This document shows, piece by piece, positions 25,508 through 34,679 of a stretch of DNA of 64,000 bases. Numbering within the stretch: position 1 is the stretch's first letter; each line of letters starts with the position of its first letter. The stretch is from contig JBQCHY010000069.1 in assembly GCA_051954235.1 (NCBI GenBank), positions 1 to 64,000 on the forward strand, in the 5' to 3' direction. A program made the translations under genes and the position numbers. This DNA is from 62-47 sp051954235. GTDB taxonomy: Bacteria > Pseudomonadota > Alphaproteobacteria > Rhizobiales > Xanthobacteraceae. The notes beneath the pieces were generated by a model, which saw only the letters and a list, made by a program, of their open reading frames with translations, made no database searches and was not told the origin of the DNA.

Positions 25508-26899
25508 CTATGTGATGCCGTCGAGCGATGGCGCGCGGCGGTGCCAGTCGGTCACGGTCTGATAGGCGCGACCGATGCGCAACGCCATCGCCTCCGCATT
25601 CGCAGCGCAGACGATGTGCAGCGAGGTCGGCAGGCCCGCCGGCGAAAAGCCGTTCGGCACCGCCAGCGCGCAACGGCCGAGAAAATTCGCCATGCGCGTG
25701 AAGTGCGAGGGCACAATGTTCTGCTGTTCGGCGGTGGCGATAGGATGTGCGGTCATCGGCGTCGTCGGCGTCAACAGCGCATCGACATCGGCGAGCGCCG
25801 CGTCGGCGGCGGCGCTCATCGCCTCGCGCTCGCGCAGCAGGCGCAGATAGTCGGTCACCGTCATGCTGCGCGCCACCGCGAAACGTGCGCGCACCGCCTC
25901 ATCCACCGGCGCGGCGGGATCGTCGATGATTTCTTTCAGGAACGAATAGCCTTCCGCCGCGATCAGGCGGCCGGTCAGCGCGCCGAAATCCTTGATGCGG
26001 AACGGCAGCACGACGTCGACGATCTCCGCGCCCATGTCGGCGAGTTGCGCCAGCGATGCATCGTAGGCCGAGAGCACCGCCGGTTCGCAGATGTCGCGTT
26101 CGTTCTCGGGCATCCGCGCCAGCCGCAGGCCTTTCACGCCGCGCGGCGGCGGGCCATTGAGAACCGCTTCGATGGCGCGTGCATCGGCGCGGCGCATCGC
26201 CGCGAACAGGATCGCGGTATCCGTGGCGCTACGCGCCAGCGGGCCCGGCGTATCGAGCGTGGTCGACAGCGGCAGGATGCCGTCGGTCGCCACCTGCCCT
26301 ATCGTCGTCTTCAACCCGGTGATGCCGCACAGCGCCGAGGGAATCCGCACCGAGCCGCCGGTGTCGGTACCGACCGCCCAAGGCACCAGCCGCGCCGCCA
26401 CCGCGACACCAGAGCCGCTCGACGAGCCGCCGGGCGTGCGCGCCTCGCGCATATCCCACGGATTGCGCGGCGCGCCCATGTGCTGGTTGGTGCCCCACGC
26501 GCCGAATGCGAATTCCACCGTATGCGTCTTGCCGGCGACGATCATGCCATTCGCCGCGAGTGCGCGCGCCAGCGTGCCGGTCGCGGGCGACACGCGCTTC
26601 TCCCAGACTTTCGAGCCGCCGGTGGTCACCCTGCCTTCGAGATCGACGAGGTCTTTCAGGCCATAGGGAATGCCGTGCAGCGGCCCCAGCGCATAGCCCG
26701 CGCCGCGTGCGAGATCGGCGGCCTTGGCGGCCGCGCGCGCCTCCTCGGCATAGACCGCAATGAACGCATGCAGCGCATCGTTGTGTCGCGCGATCCGCGC
26801 CAGACATGCATCGGTGAGTTCGACGGAGGACACATCGCGGCGGGCCAGAAGCCCCGCCAGTTCCGCAACCGTCAATGCCGTGAGATCGCTTCCGCCCAT
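25508..26899 (-). CDS. Amidase (amidase signature family)
   Basis: A 463-residue amidase signature enzyme, distinct from the one at 22443. The catalytic Lys lies in YGLKDLVD, the serine-rich loop is PGGSSSGSG and the nucleophile region is GTDTGGSVRIP. Start ATG 26899. It lies between livF (46 bases upstream) and the AtuA pair, so import, amide hydrolysis and AtuA chemistry appear to be one operon. Substrate unknown. Confidence 0.87.
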   Translation of the reverse strand: MGGSDLTALTVAELAGLLARRDVSSVELTDACLARIARHNDALHAFIAVYAEEARAAAKAADLARGAGYALGPLHGIPYGLKDLVDLEGRVTTGGSKVWEKRVSPATGTLARALAANGMIVAGKTHTVEFAFGAWGTNQHMGAPRNPWDMREARTPGGSSSGSGVAVAARLVPWAVGTDTGGSVRIPSALCGITGLKTTIGQVATDGILPLSTTLDTPGPLARSATDTAILFAAMRRADARAIEAVLNGPPPRGVKGLRLARMPENERDICEPAVLSAYDASLAQLADMGAEIVDVVLPFRIKDFGALTGRLIAAEGYSFLKEIIDDPAAPVDEAVRARFAVARSMTVTDYLRLLREREAMSAAADAALADVDALLTPTTPMTAHPIATAEQQNIVPSHFTRMANFLGRCALAVPNGFSPAGLPTSLHIVCAANAEAMALRIGRAYQTVTDWHRRAPSLDGIT

Positions 26900-26945
26900 C
26901 GCCGCACCCCGTTGTTATTGGTCTTGGGTTCGGTCTTAGAGGAAT

Positions 26946-27665
26946 TTACTTCAAACCGAAATAGGCCCGGCGCAAGGCTTCATTGTCGCTCATCTCGGCG
27001 ACGGTGCCGGAAAAGCGGATGCGGCCGCCTTCGAGCACGAACACCCGCGTCGCCACTTCGAGGAAGCCGATGTTCTGCTCGGCGATCAGAAGCGCCAGCC
27101 CCTGACCTTGCAGGCGGCTCAGCACCTGAAGCACTTCCTTGACCAGCAACGGCGACAGGCCGGCGGATGGTTCGTCCATCACCAGCAATTTCGGCTCCGC
27201 CGCCAGCGCCTTGGCGATGCCGAGCATCTTGCGCTGGCCGCCCGAGAGCGTTGAGGCGGCGTTACGGCGCTTTTCACGCAGCACCGGAAACAGGCCGTAG
27301 AGTTCTTCGGTACGGGCACCGGGATTGGCGTGGCCGAGCGCTTGCGCGCCGACCTTGAGATTCTCCTCGATCGACAGATCGGGAAACACCGCCAGCTCCG
27401 ACATGTAGGTCATGCCGAGCCGCATGCGGTCGCTGGAGCGCATCTTCGTCACGTCGCGGCCGCCAAGTGCGATGTGACCTTGCCGCGTGTCGATCAACCC
27501 GACCAGCGACTTGAGGAACGTGGTCTTGCCCGCGCCGTTGGCGCCGAGCAGCAGCACGGTTTCGCCCGGCCGCACGTCGAGATCGACGCCCCACAGCACC
27601 TGCATGGTGCCGTAGCCGGCATCGACGCCCTTCGCGTCCAACAACGATGCGGCTTCAGGCGCCAT
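26946..27665 (-). CDS. livF: Branched-chain amino acid-type ABC transporter ATPase LivF
   Basis: A 239-residue ABC ATPase with Walker A GANGAGKTT, signature LSGGQRKML and Walker B LLVMDEPSAGLSP, of LivF size and sequence. It overlaps livG by 11 bases. It energises transport with LivG on the cytoplasmic face of LivHM. Confidence 0.93.
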   Translation of the reverse strand: MAPEAASLLDAKGVDAGYGTMQVLWGVDLDVRPGETVLLLGANGAGKTTFLKSLVGLIDTRQGHIALGGRDVTKMRSSDRMRLGMTYMSELAVFPDLSIEENLKVGAQALGHANPGARTEELYGLFPVLREKRRNAASTLSGGQRKMLGIAKALAAEPKLLVMDEPSAGLSPLLVKEVLQVLSRLQGQGLALLIAEQNIGFLEVATRVFVLEGGRIRFSGTVAEMSDNEALRRAYFGLK

Positions 27666-28386
27666 GTTCGCCTCCGAGAAACACCTCGATCACCTGCGGC
27701 ACCTTCACGGCCACCGCCAGCGTGCCTTCGAAAATTTCCTTGCCGGCGTTCATCACGATCACGCGGTCGGTGATCTGTTCGATGAAGCCCATCAGATGCT
27801 CGACGACAATGATCGCGAGGCCGGATTGCGCCAGCGCCTTGATGTGCCCCGCGATCCAGTCGAGTTCCGTCGGGTTCAATCCCGCCGCAAGTTCGTCGAG
27901 CAGCAACAGCCGCGGCCGCGTCGCCAGCGCGCGCACCAGATCGAGCATCTTCTGCTGCGAACTGTTCAGGTCGGCGGCCGGACGGTCGGCCAATTCTGCG
28001 AGATGATACTGTTCGAGCAGATCGGACAGCTTCGGCGGCGCGACTCCAGCGCGGCCATAGGCCAGCGCTACCTCGACATTCTGCCGCACGGTGAGCGACA
28101 GGAACGGCTTCGGAATCTGAAACGTGCGGTTGATGCCGCGATGCACCAGCTTGTGCGAGGCCATGCCGCCGATCGACGCGCCGTCATAGGTCAGCGTGCC
28201 GCCATCCGGTGCATACAGCCCGGAGATGACGTTGATCGCCGTGGTCTTGCCGGAGCCGTTGGGGCCGACCAGCCCAAGGATTTCGCCGGATGAGACGTGA
28301 AAGCTCAGGCCGTCCAGCGCGTGGAAGCCGCCGAAGCGCTTGACCAGTCCGTTGACGGTGAGAATGGGCTTGGCGTCAGGGGACAT
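27655..28386 (-). CDS. livG: Branched-chain amino acid-type ABC transporter ATPase LivG
   Basis: A 243-residue ABC ATPase with Walker A GPNGSGKTT and Walker B LLLLDELAAGLNP. Unlike LivF, the ABC signature is degenerate: the usual LSGG is LNSSQQKML. This variant occurs in some LivG proteins but is worth noting. It overlaps livM and livF by 11 bases each, a sign of coupled translation. Confidence 0.92.
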   Translation of the reverse strand: MSPDAKPILTVNGLVKRFGGFHALDGLSFHVSSGEILGLVGPNGSGKTTAINVISGLYAPDGGTLTYDGASIGGMASHKLVHRGINRTFQIPKPFLSLTVRQNVEVALAYGRAGVAPPKLSDLLEQYHLAELADRPAADLNSSQQKMLDLVRALATRPRLLLLDELAAGLNPTELDWIAGHIKALAQSGLAIIVVEHLMGFIEQITDRVIVMNAGKEIFEGTLAVAVKVPQVIEVFLGGEHGA

Positions 28387-29296
28387 TCCAGCCTCGCCGC
28401 GTTGCCAGCGACACCAGACCGGCCGGCAGGAACAGCACCAGCGCCATGATCAGCACGCCATAGATCAATTGAAAATACTGCGGCGTGGTGAAGCCGATCA
28501 GATTGTAGATGCCGTAGAGGATGATCACGCCGACGATCGGACCCATGATGGTTGCAACGCCGCCGAACAGCGCGAACACGATGGCAAAGATGCTGAAGTC
28601 GCTGCTGAACACGTTGTCGGGATAGAACACCGAGACGTACCAGGCGAACACGCCGCCGGCGAGGCCCGCGACCAGCGCCGACACCAGCCACGCGATCACG
28701 CGCATCTTCACCACGTTGACGCCGGCCATTGCCGCACTCACGGCATCCTCGCGCACTGCCTGCAACGCCATGCCGAAACTTGAATTACGCAGGAACACCA
28801 CGAAGCCGAGCGTCAGCGCCAGAATGATCACCGCGCCGATATAGGCCAGCGTCGGGTTGAAGGTGCCGTTGAGCGCGACGCCATATGGCCCCTTGGTGAT
28901 CGACTCCAGCGCCGGGTTGGCGACGAAGTGCAGCACCGCCAGCGCCGCCGCCAGATTGGCGATCGCGAAATACGCGCCGGACAATCGTAGCAGCGGCGTC
29001 AGCAGCAGGCCCAGCAGCACGCCGACCACACCGGCGGCCAGCACCGCCAGCGGCGCCGGCGCCTGCAAGTGCATCACCATGATGGCGAAGCCATAAGCTC
29101 CCGCGCCGAAGAAGCCGACATAACCGAACGGCAGATAGCCGGTGAAGCCGTAGATGATGTTCACGCCCTGCGCGAGGATCAGGAAGATCACGAAATTGAA
29201 CAGCAGCAGGTGATTGTCATAGACACCCGGCAGGATCGCGAAAGCGGCGATCAACGGCGCGACGATCAACAGCAGATGGCGCACGAGATTAGGCAA
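28376..29296 (-). CDS. livM: Branched-chain amino acid-type ABC permease LivM
   Basis: A 306-residue inner-membrane permease with about eight to nine hydrophobic helices and the family segments GYVGFFGAGAYGFAIM near residue 60 and a cytoplasmic coupling loop (FGMALQAVREDAVSAAMAGV) that contacts the ATPases. It overlaps livH by 8 bases and livG by 11. Confidence 0.92.
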   Translation of the reverse strand: MPNLVRHLLLIVAPLIAAFAILPGVYDNHLLLFNFVIFLILAQGVNIIYGFTGYLPFGYVGFFGAGAYGFAIMVMHLQAPAPLAVLAAGVVGVLLGLLLTPLLRLSGAYFAIANLAAALAVLHFVANPALESITKGPYGVALNGTFNPTLAYIGAVIILALTLGFVVFLRNSSFGMALQAVREDAVSAAMAGVNVVKMRVIAWLVSALVAGLAGGVFAWYVSVFYPDNVFSSDFSIFAIVFALFGGVATIMGPIVGVIILYGIYNLIGFTTPQYFQLIYGVLIMALVLFLPAGLVSLATRRGWNVP

Positions 29297-30209
29297 CGCG
29301 CACCTTCCTTCCCAACAGACCGCTCGGCCGCAGCAGCAACACGACGATCAACAGCACATACGGCAGCAGGTCCGCCCACGACGACAGGAAGGTCTGCACC
29401 AGCATGTAGCAGATGCCGTAGACGACACCGCCGAGCGCGGTGCCGAGCGGATTGCCGAGCGAGCCCAGCACCACGATGACGAACGCCGTCACCGTCGCAT
29501 CCGCGCCGAACGCCGGCGTCACCGAGCCGAACATGAAGGGCGCGAACACGCCGGCAATCGCGGCAAGGCCAAGCCCGATGCCGAACGCCGCCGCGCAGAC
29601 GCGATCGACATTGATGCCGGTGGCGAACGCCTCGTCGCGTCGCGACATCACCGCGCGCGTCAGGGTGCCGAGCCGGGTACGATAGAGATAGGCATAGACA
29701 AGGCCGATGGCGATGACGCTCACCGCCGCCGAGATCACCCACGCCGCCGGAAACGACTGGCCGAGAATGTCCACCGGTCCGCCCTCCGGCTTGGCACCGA
29801 GCGCCTTGGCGGCAGCGGTCATCAGGCTGCCGAGTTCGCGGCTCGGAATTGAGCGCTCGCTGGTGCCGAAGGCGATGGTCACCAGCGCCTCGATCACCTG
29901 CGACAGGCCGAAGAACAGGATGATCGACAGCATTTCCGGATCGCGCGACTGTTGCAGGCGCGGTACCAGCAGGCCGTACAGCACGATGCCGACAATGACG
30001 AACAGCACGAACGCTACCGGCACCGCCAGCAGCGGATCGAGCCCGAGCAGATAGAACACGCCGAACGCGACGAAGGCCCCCAGCATCAGGAAGTCGCCAT
30101 GCGCTAGATTGACGATGCGCATGACGCCGAACACCAGATTGAGCCCGATCCCGAGCAGGCTGAAATACAGCCCGAACAGAACTCCGGCGATGAGCGGATA
30201 AGCCAGCAT
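29289..30209 (-). CDS. livH: Branched-chain amino acid-type ABC permease LivH
   Basis: A 306-residue permease with about eight helices, the conserved RIVNLAHGDFLMLGAFVA near residue 32, and a coupling loop with RTRLGTLTRAVMSRRDEAFATG. The ATG at 30209 is preferred over the adjacent in-frame TTG; GGAGA lies four bases upstream. It is the first permease gene of the livHMGF order. A composite repeat separates it from its binding-protein gene. Confidence 0.92.
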   Translation of the reverse strand: MLAYPLIAGVLFGLYFSLLGIGLNLVFGVMRIVNLAHGDFLMLGAFVAFGVFYLLGLDPLLAVPVAFVLFVIVGIVLYGLLVPRLQQSRDPEMLSIILFFGLSQVIEALVTIAFGTSERSIPSRELGSLMTAAAKALGAKPEGGPVDILGQSFPAAWVISAAVSVIAIGLVYAYLYRTRLGTLTRAVMSRRDEAFATGINVDRVCAAAFGIGLGLAAIAGVFAPFMFGSVTPAFGADATVTAFVIVVLGSLGNPLGTALGGVVYGICYMLVQTFLSSWADLLPYVLLIVVLLLRPSGLLGRKVRVA

Positions 30210-30268
30210 CAAGTCTCCGTTGCGTCGGTTAAGCCCGAAACGTAGTCCGCAGAATCAAACAATCTCGG

Positions 30269-30389
30269 CGTCGTCCCCGCGCAGGCTGGGACCCATAACC
30301 CCTGGCCTTGGTTGGTGTAGAAAAACTCACCCCGATTGATTGAACCGAACCGCTGCGGCGTCTGGGTCCCCGCCTTCGCGGGGACGACG
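30269..30389. repeat. Composite intergenic repeat, family C
   Basis: About 120 bases bounded by CGTCGTCCCCGCGCAGGC and GCGGGGACGACG, with inner CCCAGACGCCGCAGCGG-type arms. A near-identical copy in the opposite orientation lies at 35340-35459: one 41-base arm differs at a single position. It sits between livH and the binding-protein gene. Confidence 0.85.
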
Positions 30390-30429
30390 GCTTTCGTGTT
30401 GCAAATCCGCACACAGTGCGAATTCCCCG

Positions 30430-31677
30430 TTACGGCCTCGGATAGACCGGCTTGCCGGTGGCGACCTCGTGCGGGTAGATCGCGACGAACTTGATGTGGC
30501 CGTGATCGTTGAGTTCGAGTTGGCCGAGCGGCGTCAGTTCGCCGATCTGTCCGCCGGTCTCATCAAGCGCAAAGGTGCCATCGAGCGTCTTGAGCTGGCC
30601 GGAGAGGCTGAACACCGCCTTGCGCAACTCCATCTGGTCGAGGCTGGTCGCGACCGACAGCGTCTTCTCGATCACCAGCGCCGTGGTGTAGCCCGCCACC
30701 GCGTTGAAGCCGAATTCGATCTTGCCGTCGGAATATTTCTTGTCCCACGCCTTTTTATAGTCGGCGATGTTCATGCCGAAGTTGACGGGATAGGCCATCT
30801 CCGACGGCGGCACGTAGGTGAAGACGTGCTGCAAGCCTTTGGCGCCGACGTTCTTCTCCAGCAGTTCGGTCTCGAGCCCCGGATAGATGCAGAACAGCAT
30901 GTTGAACTTGATGCCAACGTCCTGCACGTTGCGCAGGAAGGCGATGTCATTCGGTGCGTAGCCGAGGTGGATCACCGCATCCGGCTTCGCCGCCCGGATG
31001 TTGTTGAGGATCACCGTGTAGTTGGTGGTCTCGGTCGGCACGCCCTGATCGTAGACGATCTCGATCGGCGCGTTGGCGTCCTTGATGAACTTGCGGAGCG
31101 AGTTGGCCTGCGTGCCGGTGAACTCGTTGGTCGAATACAGGATCGCGACGCGCTTGATGCCGAGCGCGGGGCCGTCCTTGGTCAGGAAGTCGGCGATCGG
31201 CTTCGGCCAGATGGTCGAGACCGGGTCGGACATCAGCGCGATATACGGATTGTCCTTGGAGAAGAAGCTGCCGCCGGTGCCGGTCTGGTCGAACAGGAAC
31301 ATCTTGTGGTCGCGGGCGATGGTCACCGCCGGCGCGGTCAGCACCGAGCCGGAATCGGCCACAAACAGGTCGACTTTGTCCTGAGTGATGAGCTGATTGT
31401 AGAGCGTCGAGGCGGTCGCCGTGTTGCTCTGGTCGTCATAGGCGATCAGCTTGATGGGAATTTTCTTGTCGAAGGCCTTCACATAGACGCCGCCCTCGGC
31501 GTTCTTCTGTTCCACCCAGAGTTTCAGCCCGGCGTGGACCGGCATCGAGATCGAGGCATAGCGGCCGGAGGAGGCGTAGAGCGTCCCGAGCTTGATCTCC
31601 GACGGCGCATCCGCCGCCAGCGCCGGCGACGCCAGCGCCATACCCACGGCAAAAGCTGCAATTGCTTGTTTCAGCAT
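30430..31677 (-). CDS. ABC transporter substrate-binding protein
   Basis: A 415-residue Peripla_BP_6 protein with a signal peptide (MLKQAIAAFAVGMALASPALA). The mature part begins APSEIKLGTLY. The ATG at 31677 is chosen because GGGAGG lies upstream and the signal peptide begins there; the frame continues upstream without a signal. It precedes livH on the same strand and is the probable main binding protein of the transporter. The family also serves for urea, amides and aromatic acids, so the ligand is open. Confidence 0.9.
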   Translation of the reverse strand: MLKQAIAAFAVGMALASPALAADAPSEIKLGTLYASSGRYASISMPVHAGLKLWVEQKNAEGGVYVKAFDKKIPIKLIAYDDQSNTATASTLYNQLITQDKVDLFVADSGSVLTAPAVTIARDHKMFLFDQTGTGGSFFSKDNPYIALMSDPVSTIWPKPIADFLTKDGPALGIKRVAILYSTNEFTGTQANSLRKFIKDANAPIEIVYDQGVPTETTNYTVILNNIRAAKPDAVIHLGYAPNDIAFLRNVQDVGIKFNMLFCIYPGLETELLEKNVGAKGLQHVFTYVPPSEMAYPVNFGMNIADYKKAWDKKYSDGKIEFGFNAVAGYTTALVIEKTLSVATSLDQMELRKAVFSLSGQLKTLDGTFALDETGGQIGELTPLGQLELNDHGHIKFVAIYPHEVATGKPVYPRP

Positions 31678-31994
31678 CAAGTCCTCCCGGATTTTCTTGT
31701 TATGTGACTGGCCGGTGCCGCCCTGCGACAAGCCATCGCTGCGACAATCTATCGTCTTGCATTTGCAGGATGCAAGGCCGGCTGGCAAGGTATCTTTTCA
31801 GGTTGCAAACCCCGCCGCGCGGATCGCGGCGGCGTAAATGCGCGTCAATTCCGTCTCGCGGACGGCTCAACGCCGTCGGCATATCTGCCCGTCGCTCGCC
31901 GCCGGAGCGTTGACGCTGGGCGGAAAAATGGCGCATCAAGATTGCCTTGCGCGGACCCGAGCGATCCGCGCCATGACAAAAGAGGAAACGAGAC
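31678..31994. promoter_or_regulatory. Divergent regulatory region with inverted repeat
   Basis: The 317 bases between the divergent binding-protein gene and OB-fold gene hold no gene. An inverted repeat CTTGCAT (31756-31762) and ATGCAAG (31770-31776), seven bases apart, could be an operator for the transporter operon; a further TTGCAAAC follows at about 31803. No regulator gene lies next to it, so the binding protein is unknown. Confidence 0.4.
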
Positions 31995-32408
31995 ATGGCC
32001 GAAGCCGCGCGCGCGCGCCCCATTCCGACGCCGGAAACGCAGCACTTCTGGGACGGCACCAGGGCTGGCGAATTGCGCCTGCAACGCTGCGACGCCTGCG
32101 ACCACGTCTATTTCCCGCCGCGCCCGTTCTGTCCGTCCTGCGCCTCGCGCAAGGTCTCGGTGTTCCCGGCGAGCGGCAAGGCGACGCTCTACAGCTACGT
32201 CATCAATCATCGCCCGCCGGCGCCAGGTTTCACCCCGCCCTACGCCATTGCCGTGGTGACGCTGGAAGAAGGTCCGCGCATGATGACCAACATCGTCGAT
32301 TGTCCGCAAACGCCGGAAGCGCTGGTGCTCGACATGCCGCTGAGGGTGACATTCGAAAAGCTCGACGACGCCATCACCCTCCCCCAGTTCGCTCCGGCAA
32401 AGGCATAA
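31995..32408 (+). CDS. Zn-ribbon/OB-fold (DUF35) partner of a thiolase
   Basis: A 137-residue protein with an N-terminal helix, a rubredoxin-like zinc ribbon (CDAC at about 33-36 and CPSC at about 47-50) and a C-terminal OB fold. Proteins of this kind bind thiolase-like partners and form acyl-CoA binding complexes, for example with the steroid side-chain aldolase Ltp2. Start ATG 31995 with GAGGA upstream. It ends four bases before the thiolase-like gene, fitting such a complex. Confidence 0.88.
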   Translation: MAEAARARPIPTPETQHFWDGTRAGELRLQRCDACDHVYFPPRPFCPSCASRKVSVFPASGKATLYSYVINHRPPAPGFTPPYAIAVVTLEEGPRMMTNIVDCPQTPEALVLDMPLRVTFEKLDDAITLPQFAPAKA

Positions 32409-32412
32409 ATTC

Positions 32413-33552
32413 ATGCGACGCAATCAAGTCGCCGTGGTCGGCGCGGCGGAAACCACCAAGCTCGGCGTCATTCCCGACATGTCGCAGATCCAGTTGCACG
32501 CGGACGCGGCGCTCAACGCCATCGCCGATGCCGGACTGAAACTCTCGGACATCGACGGCATCGCAACGGCAGTCGAGACGCCGCAGCAGATCGCGCATTA
32601 TCTCGGCATCACGCCGACGTGGGTGGACGGCACCTCGGTCGGCGGCTGCTCGTTTATGCTGCATGTGCGCCACGCCGCCGCCGCCATCGAAGCGGGCTTG
32701 TGCAAAACCGTATTGATCACGCACGCGGAGAGCGGCAAGTCGATGATCGGCAAGCCGCCGCGCTCGATCCCGGCTTACAGCCTGCAAGGCCAGTTCGAGG
32801 CGCCGTTCGGCGTCTACGGCCCGCCGAGCATGTTCCCGATCCCGGTGCTGCGCTTCATGAAGACCTACGGCATCACCCACGAGCAGATCGCCTCCGTCGC
32901 GGTGGCGCAGCGCGAGTGGGCGGCGAAGAATCCGCGCGCGATGATGAAGGATCCGATCACGGTTGAAGACGTGCTCAACTCGCGGATGATCGCCTATCCG
33001 TTCCGCCTCTTACAGTGCTGCCTCGTCACCGACGGCGGCGGCGCGCTGATCCTCACCTCGGCCGACCGCGCGAAGGACTTTCCGCGCAAGCCCGTCTACA
33101 TCCTCGGCACCGGCGAGAGCGTCGAGACGCCGATGGTCAGCCAGATGGAGACGTTCGATTCTTCGCGCGCCTTCAAGGTGGCTGGGCCGACCGCCTTCAA
33201 GGAAGCCGGCATCGCGCACAAGGACGTCGATCACCTGATGATCTACGACGCCTTCGCGCACCTGCCGCTGTACGGCCTCGGCGATCTCGGCTTCATGCCC
33301 TACGAGGAAACCGGCAAGTTCATCGCCGACGGCAACACGCGCCCCGGCGGCAAGCTGCCGCTCAACACCAACGGCGGCGGCCTCAGCTATATGCACTCCG
33401 GCATGTACGGCATGTACGCGTTACAGGAGAGCGTGCGGCAGATGCGCGGCATCGCACCGGCGCAGGTCAAGGACGCAAAAATCTCCGTCTGTCACGGCGT
33501 CGGCGGCATGTTCGCCGCATCCGGCACCATCATTTTCACCAACGAGAAATAA
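32413..33552 (+). CDS. Thiolase-like lipid-transfer protein (Ltp/SCP-x type)
   Basis: A 379-residue thiolase-superfamily protein. The usual nucleophile region reads TSVGGCSFML (Cys79), which does not align simply with the CxSG of true thiolases, and the GHPxGATG motif is replaced by MHSGMYG near the C-terminus. The IYDAF segment matches the Tyr-containing segment of Ltp-type retro-aldolases. Together with the DUF35 partner this suggests an acyl-CoA aldolase or lyase rather than a classical thiolase; the reaction is inferred. Confidence 0.82.
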   Translation: MRRNQVAVVGAAETTKLGVIPDMSQIQLHADAALNAIADAGLKLSDIDGIATAVETPQQIAHYLGITPTWVDGTSVGGCSFMLHVRHAAAAIEAGLCKTVLITHAESGKSMIGKPPRSIPAYSLQGQFEAPFGVYGPPSMFPIPVLRFMKTYGITHEQIASVAVAQREWAAKNPRAMMKDPITVEDVLNSRMIAYPFRLLQCCLVTDGGGALILTSADRAKDFPRKPVYILGTGESVETPMVSQMETFDSSRAFKVAGPTAFKEAGIAHKDVDHLMIYDAFAHLPLYGLGDLGFMPYEETGKFIADGNTRPGGKLPLNTNGGGLSYMHSGMYGMYALQESVRQMRGIAPAQVKDAKISVCHGVGGMFAASGTIIFTNEK

Positions 33553-33580
33553 GACTCATGGATCGGCGGTGGCGCTCCTT

Positions 33581-33716
33581 CTCCCTCTCCCCGCTTGCGG
33601 GGAGACGGTTGGGGTGAGGGGCGCTCTCGACAACTCAGGACTCGCGTTTAGTCCCCATCACCGGGTTGCCGCGCCGACGCGCTTAATCCGACCTCTCCCC
33701 GCAGGCGGGGAGAGGT
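33581..33716. repeat. Pair of CTCTCCCCGC-type hairpins, family F
   Basis: Two small palindromes built on CTCTCCCCGC and GCGGGGAGA lie at 33581-33621 and 33691-33716 between the thiolase-like and SDR genes. The second is a nearly perfect hairpin about 30 bases before the SDR start. Related sequence is nested in the composite repeat at 34680. Confidence 0.7.
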
Positions 33717-33746
33717 AACAGTTATCCAACACATCGGGAGAACCAC

Positions 33747-34661
33747 ATGACCAAATCTCTGCAAGACAAAGTCATCATCGTCACAGGGGCGGGGCGCGGC
33801 ATCGGCCGCGCCATTGCGCTGCTCGCCGCAAGCGAAGGCGCCAAGGTCGTGGTCAACGATCCCGGCGTCGCCGCCGACGGCTCGGGCACGGACGCCGCGC
33901 CCGCCGAGGAAGTGGTCGAGGAAATCCGCAAGGCCGGCGGCACCGCCGTCGCTAACTTCGACAGCGTCGCGGAAGCCCTCGCCGCCGCCAATATCGTCAA
34001 GACCGCGACCGACACCTACGGCAAACTCGACGGCGTCGTGAACAACGCCGGCATCCTGCGCGACGCGATCTTCCATCGCATGAGCGTCGATGCGTTCGAG
34101 CAGGTCATCAAGGTGCATCTGATGGGCTCGTTCTACGTGTCTCATGCGGCCGCGCGCCTGTTCAAGGAGCAAGAGAGCGGCTCGTTCGTGCACTTCACCT
34201 CGACCTCGGGCCTGATCGGCAACTTCGGCCAGGCCAACTACGCCGCCGCCAAGCTCGGCATCGTCGGCCTGTCGAAATCCATCGCGCTCGACATGAGCCG
34301 CTTCCATGTCCGCTCCAACTGCATCTCGCCGTTCGCCTGGAGCCGCCTGATCGGCACCATCCCGACCGAGACCGAAGCCGAGAAGGAACGCGTCAAGCGC
34401 ATGCAGCAGATGGGTCCGGAAAAGATCGCGTCGCTCGCGGTCTACCTGCTCGGCGACGCCGCCAAGGACGTCACCGGACAGATCTTCGCGGTGCGCATGA
34501 ACGAGATATTCCTGATGGGCCAGTCGCGGCCGATCCGCTCGATCCATCGCGGCGAAGGCTGGACCCCGCAGACCATCGCCGAGCACGGCATGCCGGCGCT
34601 GAAGTCGTCGTTCTACAAACTCGACCGCTCCGCCGACATCTTTAATTGGGACGCGGTGTAA
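33747..34661 (+). CDS. SDR-family oxidoreductase
   Basis: A 304-residue short-chain dehydrogenase with the cofactor motif TGAGRGIG near the N-terminus, NNAG in strand four, and the catalytic Ser in TSTSGLIG and YAAAK dyad. The length and the internal VNDPGVAADGSG fit the multifunctional beta-oxidation type 3-hydroxyacyl-CoA dehydrogenases. GGGAGAACCAC precedes ATG 33747. Its place after the DUF35/thiolase pair suggests oxidation of a hydroxyacyl-CoA intermediate. Confidence 0.9.
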   Translation: MTKSLQDKVIIVTGAGRGIGRAIALLAASEGAKVVVNDPGVAADGSGTDAAPAEEVVEEIRKAGGTAVANFDSVAEALAAANIVKTATDTYGKLDGVVNNAGILRDAIFHRMSVDAFEQVIKVHLMGSFYVSHAAARLFKEQESGSFVHFTSTSGLIGNFGQANYAAAKLGIVGLSKSIALDMSRFHVRSNCISPFAWSRLIGTIPTETEAEKERVKRMQQMGPEKIASLAVYLLGDAAKDVTGQIFAVRMNEIFLMGQSRPIRSIHRGEGWTPQTIAEHGMPALKSSFYKLDRSADIFNWDAV

Positions 34662-34679
34662 GCCGAAACCCATCCACCC

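Noticed and set aside
23900..27142. A 1080-codon open frame on the plus strand
   Set aside because: It is antisense to AtuA-C, AtuA, an amidase and part of livF, all with clear family motifs. Its product is Arg/His/Gln-rich low-complexity sequence without recognisable domains, as expected from the opposite strand of GC-rich genes.
20964..31677. Possible new defence system (oxygenases, amidases, AtuA)
   Set aside because: No nuclease, helicase, toxin or mobile-element genes accompany them; transporter context points to catabolism.
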